Notes under the pieces: model-generated | The model's input: only the letters and a program-made list of their open reading frames with translations | Told to the model about the DNA's origin: nothing | Database searches by the model: none | In this document: positions 17,586 to 26,976 of the stretch, piece by piece | Layout of the letters: every line of letters begins with the position of its first letter | Numbering within the stretch: position 1 is the stretch's first letter | Source: an uncultured Prevotellaceae bacterium | GTDB taxonomy: Bacteria; Bacteroidota; Bacteroidia; Bacteroidales; Bacteroidaceae | DNA: 64,000 bases | NCBI GenBank assembly: GCA_949299545.1 | Contig: CASGAM010000006.1 | Location: forward strand, 1-64,000 | Direction of reading: 5' to 3' | Made by a program: the position numbers and the translations under genes

Positions 17586-18833
17586 ATGAATCTGAGTCTT
17601 TTCATCGCGCGAAGATTATATGGTGAGGGCGGGGAAGGAAAAAAAGTTTCCCGTCCAGCGATTCGTATAGCTACTGCTGGCGTTGCGCTTGGTTTGGCAG
17701 TAATGCTTATTTCTGTTAGTGTGATGTTGGGATTCAAGCATGAGATTCGTTCCAAGGTGATAGGTTTCGGATCGCATTTACAGATTTTAAATTATGAATC
17801 TCTCCGTTCTGGGAACCAGACTTCGCCGTTGGCTTTTCCTGATACATTGCTTGAAAATCTTCGCCAAACAAAGGGCATTTCCCATGTTCAACGTTTTTGT
17901 AATAAAGGTGGCATACTGAAAACCGATGAGGCTTTTAAAGGAATTATGCTGCATGGTGTTGATGAGAATTTTGATCCTGTTTTTTTGGAAAAGAATTTGG
18001 TTTCGGGAGAGATACCTGTTTTTAGCGGAGACTCAGTGACGCAACAAATTGTCATATCCCGGCAAATTGCGGATGAATTGCAGTTGAACGTGAATGACAA
18101 AGTATATGCTTATTTTTTTGAGGGTTCTGTACGCGCACGCCGTTTTACGGTGGCAGGTATTTATGAAACGCACATGACTGAGTTCGACAAAATATTGGCC
18201 TTTACTGATTTGTACACATGCAATCGTCTGAATAATTGGGAGAAAGATCAATGCAGTGGTTTGGAAATCAGTGTTGACGAATTCTCAGAGATAGACAATG
18301 TAGCTTCGAGGATAATGCCTGAAATCAAATGGAGAACTGATGCTTATGGTGCATCTTTTGTGCTGATGACTATTAGAGAACTTTATCCACAGATATTTGA
18401 ATGGTTGGACTTGTTGAATATGAATGTGTGGGTTATCTTAATATTAATGGTTGGTGTGGCTGGTTTTACAATGATTTCAGGACTGCTTATCATTATTTTG
18501 GAACGGACTAATTTTATCGGAATCATGAAGTCAGTAGGAGCAACCAATCGTATGATACGCCATATATTTCTTTATTACGCATGTTTTATTATTCTCAAGG
18601 GCCTTTTTTGGGGAAATATAATAGGATTGGGGTTGGTTGTGTTGCAAGGTGCTACGGGTATGGTGCATTTGGATGCTTCTACTTACTATGTTGAATCTGT
18701 ACCGGTTTTGATAGACTGGAGGTATGTCTTGGTTATTAATTTCTTTACGATGGTAGCGTCTGTATTAGTATTGGTGCTTCCAAGCTTCTTGATTTCTAAA
18801 ATACATCCAGCTCGGTCAGTTCGTTTTGAGTAG
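17586..18833 (+). CDS. LolC/LolE-like ABC transporter permease (FtsX family)
   Basis: This 415-residue inner-membrane protein has an N-terminal membrane segment (LGLAVMLISVSVMLGF), a large periplasmic domain (about 45-265) and three C-terminal membrane segments, the layout of FtsX-superfamily permeases such as LolC/E, which extract lipoproteins for outer-membrane delivery. No ATPase gene is adjacent, so a LolD-like partner would be encoded elsewhere. The start is the ATG of MNLSLFIARRLYG; an in-frame TTG three codons earlier is not needed. The lipoprotein-export role is inferred from family resemblance. Confidence 0.78.
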   Translation: MNLSLFIARRLYGEGGEGKKVSRPAIRIATAGVALGLAVMLISVSVMLGFKHEIRSKVIGFGSHLQILNYESLRSGNQTSPLAFPDTLLENLRQTKGISHVQRFCNKGGILKTDEAFKGIMLHGVDENFDPVFLEKNLVSGEIPVFSGDSVTQQIVISRQIADELQLNVNDKVYAYFFEGSVRARRFTVAGIYETHMTEFDKILAFTDLYTCNRLNNWEKDQCSGLEISVDEFSEIDNVASRIMPEIKWRTDAYGASFVLMTIRELYPQIFEWLDLLNMNVWVILILMVGVAGFTMISGLLIIILERTNFIGIMKSVGATNRMIRHIFLYYACFIILKGLFWGNIIGLGLVVLQGATGMVHLDASTYYVESVPVLIDWRYVLVINFFTMVASVLVLVLPSFLISKIHPARSVRFE

Positions 18834-18918
18834 CTCTATGTAATTCTTTGTGTGTAACAAATGTGACAGATATGTTAATTTTGTGTTACTTAAATGTTGT
18901 CAACTTTCGGAAAATGAT

Positions 18919-18926
18919 TATCTTTG
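18919..18926 (+). promoter_or_regulatory. -7 box for PiT-family transporter
   Basis: TATCTTTG followed by CA, 27 bp before the ATG at 18954. A second box, TAATTTTG, lies at 18876-18883 and could be a tandem promoter. The first box contains an in-frame TTG, so that codon cannot be the start. Confidence 0.6.
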
Positions 18927-18953
18927 CAACATAATCATATTGAAAATATTCGC

Positions 18954-21191
18954 ATGGAATTTGTTTATCTTGGAATTGTCATATTCCTTTTTGCTCTCTC
19001 CACTTTTGATTTGTTTGTAGGTGTCAGTAACGACGCGGTTAACTTTTTGGGCTCAGCCATAGGTTCTAAGGTTGCTCGTTTTAAAACCATTCTGATTGTG
19101 GCAGCCGTTGGTATCTTTGTTGGAGCGACGACCAGTGATGGGATGATGGATATAGCCCGCCATGGCATCTTCAGGCCGGAGTTTTTTGCTTTTGAAGAGG
19201 TGATGTGTATTTTTTTAGCTGTCGTGGCTTCGGATGTTATTTTGCTTGATATATTCAATACATTGGGAATGCCTACTTCAACAACTGTTTCAATGGTATT
19301 TGAATTGTTGGGAGGAAGTACGGCTTTGGCTTTGATGAAGATGCTTCATGATCCATCTCTTACCTATGCGGGATTAATCAATACAGATAAAGCGTTTTCT
19401 GTAATCTTAGCCATTTTTTTGTCAGTGGCTATTGCTTTTGTATTTGGAACGATAGTACAATGGATTGCCCGTGTTGTGTTTACTTTCCATTATACTAAAC
19501 ATTTAAGATATACTATTGGCATTTTTGGAGGACTTTCCATTTCTGCTATTGCATACTTCCTTTTAGTAAAAGGTTTTGGAAAGGCTTCTTTCATGACAGA
19601 AGAAGTAAAATTGTGGATTAGTGCGAATACACACTATTTATTATTGGGATTTATTGTTGGTTTCTCTGTTCTGATGCAGATATTACATTGGTGTAAGGTT
19701 AATGTTTTTAAGATTGTGGTGCTTTTTGGTACGTTTTCTTTAGCGATGGCTTTTGCAGGAAACGACCTCGTAAATTTTATTGGAGTCACATTGGCCGGTT
19801 TGTCCTCATATCAGGATTTTGTATCTGTACCCAGTGCGGATCCCTCAACATTTATGATGGACTCGCTAAATGACCCTGCCGGTACCCCTCTTTATTTTTT
19901 GGTAGGAGCTGGTATTGTGATGACTTTGGCACTTATTACATCAAAGAAAGCTCAGAATGTAGTTAAAACTTCGGTGGATTTGGCGCGTCAGAATGCTGGA
20001 GACGAAATGTTCGGTTCATCACGTTTTGCACGCCGTTTGGTTCGTGCGGTTCTCAACGGGAACGAGTATATTGTAGCCCATGTTCCTGTGTGTCTTAAAA
20101 ACTGGATTAATTCGCGTTTCAACCAAGATGAGACCATTTTGCCAAACGGTGCAGCTTTCGACCTTGTACGAGCATCCGTCAATCTTGTTTTGGCTGGTTT
20201 GTTGATTGTTGTGGGAACTTCTTTGAAGTTGCCTTTATCAACAACTTATGTAGCATTTATGGTTGGAATGGGATCTTCTTTAGCAGACCGGGCATGGGGG
20301 CGTGAGAGCGCTGTCTTTCGAGTTACTGGTGTTGTGTCTGTTATTGGTGGTTGGTTTATGACGGCGGGTGCCGCTTTTTTCCTTTGCTTTATTGTGACGT
20401 TGTTGGTACACTTCGGTGGAGTCATTGCCATGGTTCTGTTGATTGTTTTAGTTGTTGTAATGCTCATTAAAAATAATCACAGTTACAAGAAAAAAATGGC
20501 TGCAACGAAACGTGATGAGGTCTTTACAGAACTGATGCAAACCCACGATCCGGATGCTGCTTGGACGTTGCTTAATAAGCACGTATGCCGTAATCAGTCG
20601 AAGATGGTAGAGTATATAGGCGAAACATATAATCAGATTTCTGAAGGCTTGCTGAAAGAAGATGTCAAGTTGTTGCGGAGAACGCTCAATAGTCTTGATG
20701 ATGAGAAAAAGAACTGGAAAGTACTAAGACGGAAAGAATTGTTGGGATTGCGTAAGATCGACCAGTTGCAGGCTGTAGAGAAAAACACGTGGTTTCATTT
20801 GGCATGCAACAGTTGTGAGCAAAGCCTTTATTGCTTGAAACGTATGTGTGAACCTACACTTGAACATGTTGATAACAATTTTAACCCGATGCCCGAAGAG
20901 TATGTTCAGGAGTTTACGCCTATCCGTGAAGGCGTGGAGCAACTGATACATGGTATAAAAGATATGATTGAGACGGGTAATTATGAGAATGCCATCAACA
21001 TTCGTGCGTTTGGTGACGAGATGAAAACGCAGTTGTCGCAGTTACGAAAAGTGCAACAAGATAGGATCCGAAAAGGGGATATGTCGAACCTGAAAATTGA
21101 ATTTCTTTATTTGAGTACCTTGCAAGAAACACAAGAAATCATTGGTCACATGCGGCACTGGGTACGAGCATGCAGACGTTTCCAGCAGTAA
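18954..21191 (+). CDS. PiT-family inorganic phosphate transporter fused to PhoU-like domain
   Basis: The 745-residue protein has an N-terminal PiT permease (about 1-520) with the duplicated signature GVSNDAVNFLGSAIG near the start and AGNDLVNFIGV in the second half, about 10-12 membrane helices, and a charged cytoplasmic C-terminal helical domain (about 530-745) resembling PhoU. PiT proteins import phosphate with protons or sodium; PhoU couples phosphate transport to the PhoR kinase. The fused regulator and the response regulator/kinase pair immediately downstream suggest a phosphate uptake-and-sensing unit. The permease call is strong; the PhoU-like assignment is moderate. Confidence 0.85.
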   Translation: MEFVYLGIVIFLFALSTFDLFVGVSNDAVNFLGSAIGSKVARFKTILIVAAVGIFVGATTSDGMMDIARHGIFRPEFFAFEEVMCIFLAVVASDVILLDIFNTLGMPTSTTVSMVFELLGGSTALALMKMLHDPSLTYAGLINTDKAFSVILAIFLSVAIAFVFGTIVQWIARVVFTFHYTKHLRYTIGIFGGLSISAIAYFLLVKGFGKASFMTEEVKLWISANTHYLLLGFIVGFSVLMQILHWCKVNVFKIVVLFGTFSLAMAFAGNDLVNFIGVTLAGLSSYQDFVSVPSADPSTFMMDSLNDPAGTPLYFLVGAGIVMTLALITSKKAQNVVKTSVDLARQNAGDEMFGSSRFARRLVRAVLNGNEYIVAHVPVCLKNWINSRFNQDETILPNGAAFDLVRASVNLVLAGLLIVVGTSLKLPLSTTYVAFMVGMGSSLADRAWGRESAVFRVTGVVSVIGGWFMTAGAAFFLCFIVTLLVHFGGVIAMVLLIVLVVVMLIKNNHSYKKKMAATKRDEVFTELMQTHDPDAAWTLLNKHVCRNQSKMVEYIGETYNQISEGLLKEDVKLLRRTLNSLDDEKKNWKVLRRKELLGLRKIDQLQAVEKNTWFHLACNSCEQSLYCLKRMCEPTLEHVDNNFNPMPEEYVQEFTPIREGVEQLIHGIKDMIETGNYENAINIRAFGDEMKTQLSQLRKVQQDRIRKGDMSNLKIEFLYLSTLQETQEIIGHMRHWVRACRRFQQ

Positions 21192-21259
21192 AATGCCATT
21201 ATTCGCTGTTAGAAATGTAATTGTAATATGAATTTCATTTTCCTGCAACATTTATAGCA

Positions 21260-21267
21260 TAACTTTG
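21260..21267 (+). promoter_or_regulatory. -7 box for response regulator operon
   Basis: TAACTTTG followed by CG, 16 bp before the ATG at 21284, gives the two-component pair a promoter separate from the transporter. Confidence 0.6.
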
Positions 21268-21283
21268 CGACCAAATAAATTGA

Positions 21284-21994
21284 ATGGCAATGGAAATGAA
21301 TACAACTTATCGGATTTTGGTCGTTGATGACGAGGAAGACTTGTGTGATATTCTGAAGTTTAACCTTGAAAACGAGGGGTACGAAGTTGATACAGCTCAT
21401 TCGGCTGAAGAAGCGTTGAAAATGGATCTTTCCAAATATAATCTCTTGTTGTTGGATGTGATGATGGGTGAGATTTCCGGCTTCAAAATGGCAAAAATGC
21501 TGAAGCAAGTACGCGAGACGCGAGATATTCCTATTATTTTCTTGACAGCCAGAGATACGGAAAATGACGCGGTGACAGGCTTTACGCTTGGTGCAGACGA
21601 CTATATCTCCAAACCGTTTTCGTTACGCGAGGTACAAATGCGTATCAAGGCGGTATTGCGCCGCACAGCCCCGAAACTTCACATGCCGGCGGCTTTCATT
21701 GGTTTTAAGGAATTGAAGATAGATTTGAACAAAAAGGAAGTTTCGTTAATGGGGCAACCGCTTCAATTGACTAAAACAGAGTTTGAGATACTTCGTTTGT
21801 TGCTTGAGAATGAAGGCCGGGTCTTTTCAAGGGCAGAGATGTTACGCCGTATTTGGAACAACGATGTGGAAGTATTGGACAGAACGGTGGACGTTAATAT
21901 CACACGTCTTCGTAAGAAACTGGACACCTATGGAAAGTATATCGTGACGCGTCTCGGTTATGGTTATTGTTTTGATACGACGGTGAAAGATTGA
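21284..21994 (+). CDS. OmpR/PhoB-family response regulator
   Basis: The 236-residue cytoplasmic protein has a receiver domain with the acidic pocket DDEED, phospho-acceptor D58 (LLLLDVMMGE), a switch Thr in FLTARD and Lys in YISKPFS, followed by a winged-helix DNA-binding domain (about 135-232, ending TRLGYGYCF). Three in-frame ATGs occur in the first five codons, so the exact start may differ slightly. The kinase gene starts 40 bp downstream. A PhoB-like role is suggested by the PiT-PhoU neighbour, but RprY-like regulators share this architecture. Confidence 0.88.
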   Translation: MAMEMNTTYRILVVDDEEDLCDILKFNLENEGYEVDTAHSAEEALKMDLSKYNLLLLDVMMGEISGFKMAKMLKQVRETRDIPIIFLTARDTENDAVTGFTLGADDYISKPFSLREVQMRIKAVLRRTAPKLHMPAAFIGFKELKIDLNKKEVSLMGQPLQLTKTEFEILRLLLENEGRVFSRAEMLRRIWNNDVEVLDRTVDVNITRLRKKLDTYGKYIVTRLGYGYCFDTTVKD

Positions 21995-22034
21995 TTGTAT
22001 GTTGGAAATATAAAGGTAAAGCATTGTCGGGCCA

Positions 22035-23810
22035 ATGAAAAAGAAATCATTGTCATTTAGCACTAAGCTGTTCTTGTCTGTGATGTCGCTTTATACGATA
22101 TTTGCGTTAAGTTTCTTGTATTACCAGTATCACCGTGAGAAAGTGCATAAGGTGGAAATCCTCGACAATACGCTTACCATGTTTAATATTTCCTTGCATG
22201 AGCATCTGCATGATTCTGCATTTTCTGTTCCTGCATATATTCAAACGTGCAATGCCCGGTACGATCTGGGATATTTGCGGGTTACGCTTATACGTGATGA
22301 CGGTAAAGTGTTGTACGACAGTAATCTTCCCAGCTCGGACAGTGTAGGGAATCACCTTGACAGACCGGAGGTACGTGATGCACGCGCAAAAGGAAAAGGC
22401 TATGTTATTATGCGTACGTCTGAAACTTTCGGAAGTCCTTTTTTTTATGTCGCATCATATTTCCCGCAGTCACGACTGTACGTCAGGAGTGCCCTTCCCT
22501 ATGATAACACACTTATTGAGATGCTTAATGCAGACCGTGGTTATTTATGGTTCTCTTTTTTATTGACGGCTTTCCTCTTTCTGGTCTTTTATAATCTCAC
22601 TTCTCGTTTAGGCAGGATGATAACGCAACTTAAGAATTTTGCCCGGCGTGCAGATTTGGAGGAACCAGTGCAGTTGGACGATATGAAACGGATGGGAGAC
22701 AGTGATTTGGGGCAGATTTCACGTCACATCATTGATATATATGAGCGTTTGAGGAAAGCCAAGGACGACCTTTTCAAGGAGCGTGAAAAATTAATAGCTC
22801 ATCTTCAGGTTTCCAATGAAGGACTGGCGATATTTAACCATAGCCGGGGTGTTGTCCTTTCCAACGGTTTGTTCATGCAGTATCTTAATATTATTTCAGA
22901 CCGTAATATTTCAGTCATAGACGAAATTTTCCATGTCAAGGAACTTGACCCGCTTTTCTCGTTTATTTCAGGGAGCAGCCGGGATATGCGGGACGAAATT
23001 CGCCAGAAAGCGATTATAGTAGACAAGGGGGGCTATATTTTCAATCTTTCGGTTGTCCTTTTTGCTGACAATGCTTTTGAAATATCTATTTCCGATATTA
23101 CAAAGCAGGAAGAACAATCCCGTATGAAGCAGCAGATTACCCAAAACATAGCCCACGAATTGAAAACACCAGTCAGCAGCATTCAAGGTTATCTCGAAAC
23201 CATTGTCAACAATCCGAATCTTCCGGAAAAGACAAAAAACCAATTCATCGAACGTTGTTTTGCGCAGAGTAACCGGTTGAGCAATCTGCTGCGTGATATT
23301 TCCGTGTTAACCCGTCTGACCGAAGCATCAGGGCTTATCGAAGTGGAGCATGTTAACGTAGTCAAGATTATCCGCAATATCATTCAAGAGCTGTCGCTGA
23401 ATTTTGAGGAACGCCACATGTCTGTTTCTTTGTCCCTTCCCGAGCGTGTTGATGTAGAAGGGAATGCTTCTCTCCTATATTCTATTTTCCGTAATTTGCT
23501 CGATAATGCGTTGGCGTATGCCGGTGAGGCCACCCATGTCAGTGTCGATTGTTATGCAGAAGATGACGAGGCATATTATTTCAGTGTGAGTGACAATGGG
23601 GTAGGAGTTGCTCCTGAGCATCTTGGCAGGCTTTTTGAGCGCTTCTATCGGGTAGATAAAGGTCGTAGTCGTAAGATTGGCGGTACGGGGCTTGGATTGG
23701 CCATTGTTAAAAATGCTGTGTTGTTTCACGGTGGAACCATCAATGCCAAATTAGCGAAGGGGAATTGCGGATTGGAGTTCCTTTTCTCTATCAAAAAGAA
23801 AAAACTTTGA
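22035..23810 (+). CDS. membrane sensor histidine kinase, PhoR-like
   Basis: The 591-residue kinase has two membrane segments (about 12-30 and 170-190) around a periplasmic sensor region, a HAMP-like linker, a PAS-like region (about 250-345), a HisKA domain with phospho-acceptor H374 (NIAHELKTPVSS), and a HATPase domain with an N box (NLLDNALAYAG), G1 DNGVGV and G2 GGTGLGLAIV. It is the cognate kinase of the response regulator 40 bp upstream. The sensor domain did not match a ligand class I know; phosphate sensing is inferred from context only. Confidence 0.88.
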   Translation: MKKKSLSFSTKLFLSVMSLYTIFALSFLYYQYHREKVHKVEILDNTLTMFNISLHEHLHDSAFSVPAYIQTCNARYDLGYLRVTLIRDDGKVLYDSNLPSSDSVGNHLDRPEVRDARAKGKGYVIMRTSETFGSPFFYVASYFPQSRLYVRSALPYDNTLIEMLNADRGYLWFSFLLTAFLFLVFYNLTSRLGRMITQLKNFARRADLEEPVQLDDMKRMGDSDLGQISRHIIDIYERLRKAKDDLFKEREKLIAHLQVSNEGLAIFNHSRGVVLSNGLFMQYLNIISDRNISVIDEIFHVKELDPLFSFISGSSRDMRDEIRQKAIIVDKGGYIFNLSVVLFADNAFEISISDITKQEEQSRMKQQITQNIAHELKTPVSSIQGYLETIVNNPNLPEKTKNQFIERCFAQSNRLSNLLRDISVLTRLTEASGLIEVEHVNVVKIIRNIIQELSLNFEERHMSVSLSLPERVDVEGNASLLYSIFRNLLDNALAYAGEATHVSVDCYAEDDEAYYFSVSDNGVGVAPEHLGRLFERFYRVDKGRSRKIGGTGLGLAIVKNAVLFHGGTINAKLAKGNCGLEFLFSIKKKKL

Positions 23811-23856
23811 TTGATAGCTTTTTTCGGAGCCTCAGAAGTTATTTATTGTTTTTTTC

Positions 23857-23864
23857 TAATTTTG
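23857..23864 (+). promoter_or_regulatory. -7 box for GH127-type gene
   Basis: TAATTTTG, 25 bp before the ATG at 23890. It separates this gene from the two-component operon. Confidence 0.6.
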
Positions 23865-23889
23865 TAAATCTGAATAAAAAACGATACAC

Positions 23890-26274
23890 ATGAAACACAT
23901 TCTTTGTACCCTGTTCTTCTCCGGAGCCTTTCTATGCATGCAGGCTCAAGGACATAATTACCCGATTAATCCCGTTCCATTTACCGCTGTGAAGGTTACA
24001 GATGGTTTCTGGGCACAACGTCTCAAGGCGAACCGGGAGGTAACGGTTCCCCTGGCTTTCAGTAAATGTGAGGAAAGCGGCCGGTATGATAATTTTGTCA
24101 AGGCGGCGCATCCTGATGAGAGCTATAAGATTGGCGGTTATTCTTTTGATGATACAGATGTTTACAAGGTCATTGAAGGCGCCAGTTATTTGCTGCAAAC
24201 CTATCCGGACGAGAAACTGGAACAGTATATTGACAGCGTTTTGGTATTGGTGGCCGGTGCGCAGGAGCCCGACGGTTATCTTTATACTGCCCGAACCATG
24301 AATCCGGCTCATCCCCATGAATGGGCCGGCAGCAAGCGTTGGGAAAAAGTTGAGGAACTCAGTCACGAGTTCTACAATTTGGGACACATGGTAGAAGGTG
24401 CCGTTGCCCATTATCAGGCAACCGGCAAACGCAATTTTCTGGATATTGCCATACGCTACGCAGATTGTGTATGTCGTGAAATAGGAGACGGTTCGGAGCA
24501 GGTGGTCAGGGTGCCGGGGCATCAGATAGCCGAGATGGCATTGGCGAAACTTTATGTCGTGACGGGAGACCGGAAATATCTTGACCAGGCAAAATTCTTT
24601 CTTGACAAACGAGGCTATACGCAGCGGCGCGACGAGTACAGCCAGGCTCATCTGCCTGTCATTGAACAGGATGAGGCTGTCGGACATGCCGTGCGTGCCG
24701 CATACATGTATTCCGGAATGGCCGATGTGGCTGCACTCACCGGCGATTCTGCCTACATCCGGGCAATAGACCGTATATGGGATAATATTGTCGGTAAGAA
24801 ATATTATATAACGGGTGGTATAGGTGCCACTTCCCAAGGAGAGGCATTTGGAAAAAATTACGAACTGCCAAACATGTCCGCTTATTGTGAAACATGTGCG
24901 GCGATAGGCAACGTATATCTGAACTATCGTTTGTTCCTTCTTCATGGTGATTCCAAGTATTATGACGTTCTCGAGCGTACGCTCTACAACGGATTGATTG
25001 CCGGTGTTTCGCTCGACGGTGGTTCATTCTTCTATCCCAATCCTTTGCAGTCCATGGGACAGCACCAACGGCAACCGTGGTTTGGTTGTGCCTGTTGTCC
25101 GTCGAATGTTTGCCGTTTCATTCCCTCGTTGCCCGGTTATGTTTATGCTGTTAAAGACGACAACGTTTATGTGAACCTTTATCTTTCAAATGAGGCAGAT
25201 ATCAAGGTCGGCCGTAAGACCGTCAAGATCCGGCAGACTACCGATTATCCGTGGGATGGCGAAATAAATATCGAAGTGCTTAAAAACACAGTCGGCAACT
25301 TTGCGTTGAAATTGCGCATACCCGGTTGGGTGAGGGGCGAGGTCGTTCCGTCCGATTTATACCGTTATGCCGACGGGAAGCGCTTGTCATACACCGTGAC
25401 TGTCAATGGCGAGGCCGTCAGCACCCGGTTAGAGGACGGCTATTTTACCATAGCACGCAAATGGAAAAAAGGTGATAAGATTAATCTCCGGATGGATATG
25501 GAGCCGCGTGTCGTAAAGGCAAACGCCAAGGTGGAAGCCGATAAGGGACGAATCGCGGTTGAACGCGGTCCGGTCGTCTATTGTGCGGAATGGCCCGACA
25601 ATGATTTCGACGTATTGAGCGTGCTGACCGGTCGCCAACCGCAATTTTCAGTACGTCAGGCACCTGACAAACTGTATGGTATTAATGAGATAGTGACGCC
25701 GGTACAGACACTTGCTTATACGACGGACGGGCGTATAGAGGTGACCGACCGCGAGCTGACGCTTATTCCTTATTATGCGTGGGCGCATCGTGGTGCCGGC
25801 CGGATGGCTGTATGGTTGCCATCCGAGATCTCGGCCGTGACACCTTCTGCAGGCACGCCGGATTACAAGATTACAGCTTCCCATGTCACGACATCTTTGT
25901 CTTCTGTTGCCGACGGGCTGGTACCGGCCAACGAGGATGACCGCAGCATTCCATATTACCACTGGTGGCCGAAGAATAACTCAACGGAATGGATTGTTTA
26001 TACGTTTGAACATCCGCGCAAGGTCAGTTCCTGCGAGGTCTACTGGTTCGATGACGCCCCATGGGGCGGATGCCGCGTGCCACGTTCGTGGACATTGCAT
26101 TATCAAGATGCCGATGGTAACTGGCAACCTGTCTCAAGTCCCACTCCTTACACTGTCAGGAAAGGTGATGCCAACATGGTGACTTTCGATGCCGTGACTA
26201 CCGGAGCGCTTAAACTGGAAGTCGTTTTACCGGAACAGCAGTCATCCGGTATATTTGAATGGACGGTACGGTAA
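23890..26274 (+). CDS. secreted GH127/GH146-type beta-L-arabinofuranosidase with discoidin-like domain
   Basis: The 794-residue protein has a signal peptide ending at MQAQ and an (alpha/alpha)6 domain of the former DUF1680 class (about 25-540). By alignment with bifidobacterial HypBA1, the zinc site is visible: E334 and C336 in CETC, C402 and C403 in CACCPSN, and the acid/base E318 in GEAFGKNYE. In that family a zinc-bound Cys is the nucleophile that removes beta-L-arabinofuranose from plant glycoproteins or pectin. A C-terminal F5/8-type (discoidin) beta-sandwich (about 650-794) probably binds carbohydrate. It stands alone, with no SusC/D nearby; mnmD follows 24 bp later. Confidence 0.85.
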   Translation: MKHILCTLFFSGAFLCMQAQGHNYPINPVPFTAVKVTDGFWAQRLKANREVTVPLAFSKCEESGRYDNFVKAAHPDESYKIGGYSFDDTDVYKVIEGASYLLQTYPDEKLEQYIDSVLVLVAGAQEPDGYLYTARTMNPAHPHEWAGSKRWEKVEELSHEFYNLGHMVEGAVAHYQATGKRNFLDIAIRYADCVCREIGDGSEQVVRVPGHQIAEMALAKLYVVTGDRKYLDQAKFFLDKRGYTQRRDEYSQAHLPVIEQDEAVGHAVRAAYMYSGMADVAALTGDSAYIRAIDRIWDNIVGKKYYITGGIGATSQGEAFGKNYELPNMSAYCETCAAIGNVYLNYRLFLLHGDSKYYDVLERTLYNGLIAGVSLDGGSFFYPNPLQSMGQHQRQPWFGCACCPSNVCRFIPSLPGYVYAVKDDNVYVNLYLSNEADIKVGRKTVKIRQTTDYPWDGEINIEVLKNTVGNFALKLRIPGWVRGEVVPSDLYRYADGKRLSYTVTVNGEAVSTRLEDGYFTIARKWKKGDKINLRMDMEPRVVKANAKVEADKGRIAVERGPVVYCAEWPDNDFDVLSVLTGRQPQFSVRQAPDKLYGINEIVTPVQTLAYTTDGRIEVTDRELTLIPYYAWAHRGAGRMAVWLPSEISAVTPSAGTPDYKITASHVTTSLSSVADGLVPANEDDRSIPYYHWWPKNNSTEWIVYTFEHPRKVSSCEVYWFDDAPWGGCRVPRSWTLHYQDADGNWQPVSSPTPYTVRKGDANMVTFDAVTTGALKLEVVLPEQQSSGIFEWTVR

Positions 26275-26298
26275 TCGTGTGGCAGGGGTGTTGTAGGT

Positions 26299-26976
26299 AT
26301 GATGAAAACAGAACTCATTGAGACGGCAGATGGCAGCCACACTCTGTATGTTCCCGAGATGGCAGAACACTATCATTCTGTTAACGGAGCCATCAGGGAG
26401 TCGCGCCATGTGTTTATAGATGCCGGATTTAGGCGGCTCAATACCGTGTCGGAGTCTCTTAGAGTGCTTGAGTTTGGCTTTGGTACCGGGCTGAATGCCC
26501 TGCTTACCATGGCCGAGGCCGAACACCTGGAGCGTTACGTTCATTATTATACGATGGAAAAATATCCGTTGTCTTCTGATGTCTTTCAAAGTCTGAATTA
26601 TGCCCGCACGCTTTCTCCTCCGACGCCGCAGGAGTGGTTTGACAGGCTGCATGAGGCACCGTGGGAGACGGATGTGCAGATAACGCCTCATTTCGTTCTT
26701 CACAAGATACGTGCCGATTATAACGATTGTTGTTTTCCCGGCAACATACAGTTGGTCTATTACGATGCTTTTGCGCCGGATAAGCAGCCTGAGGTATGGA
26801 ACGAGCGTATTTTTGCAGCTCTTTTCCAAACCATGCTTCCAGGAGGCTTGCTGACGACTTATTGTGCAAAAGGAATTGTAAGACGGATGTTACAGGCGGT
26901 CGGATTTACAGTTGAACGTATTCCCGGCCCTCCTGGTAAACGTGAGATGTTGCGGGCAGTGAAACCGGTTCGTTAG
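26299..26976 (+). CDS. mnmD: MnmD-like tRNA 5-(aminomethyl)uridine methyltransferase
   Basis: The 225-residue cytoplasmic protein corresponds to the methyltransferase half of bifunctional MnmC. It has a Rossmann SAM-binding motif LEFGFGTGLNAL, the family block YYDAFAPDKQPEVWNERIF and the terminal GPPGKREMLRA. The enzyme makes the last methyl transfer to mnm5(s2)U34 in tRNAs. The FAD-dependent MnmC half is missing, as in other stand-alone MnmD proteins. ATG ATG at the start leaves a one-codon uncertainty. It lies 24 bp behind the glycosidase gene and may be read from that promoter, but the functions are unrelated. Confidence 0.85.
   Translation: MMKTELIETADGSHTLYVPEMAEHYHSVNGAIRESRHVFIDAGFRRLNTVSESLRVLEFGFGTGLNALLTMAEAEHLERYVHYYTMEKYPLSSDVFQSLNYARTLSPPTPQEWFDRLHEAPWETDVQITPHFVLHKIRADYNDCCFPGNIQLVYYDAFAPDKQPEVWNERIFAALFQTMLPGGLLTTYCAKGIVRRMLQAVGFTVERIPGPPGKREMLRAVKPVR

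Noticed and set aside
23932..24945. 337-codon open frame antisense to the GH127-type gene
   Set aside because: It lies wholly inside a well-supported gene on the other strand, has no family resemblance and no promoter.
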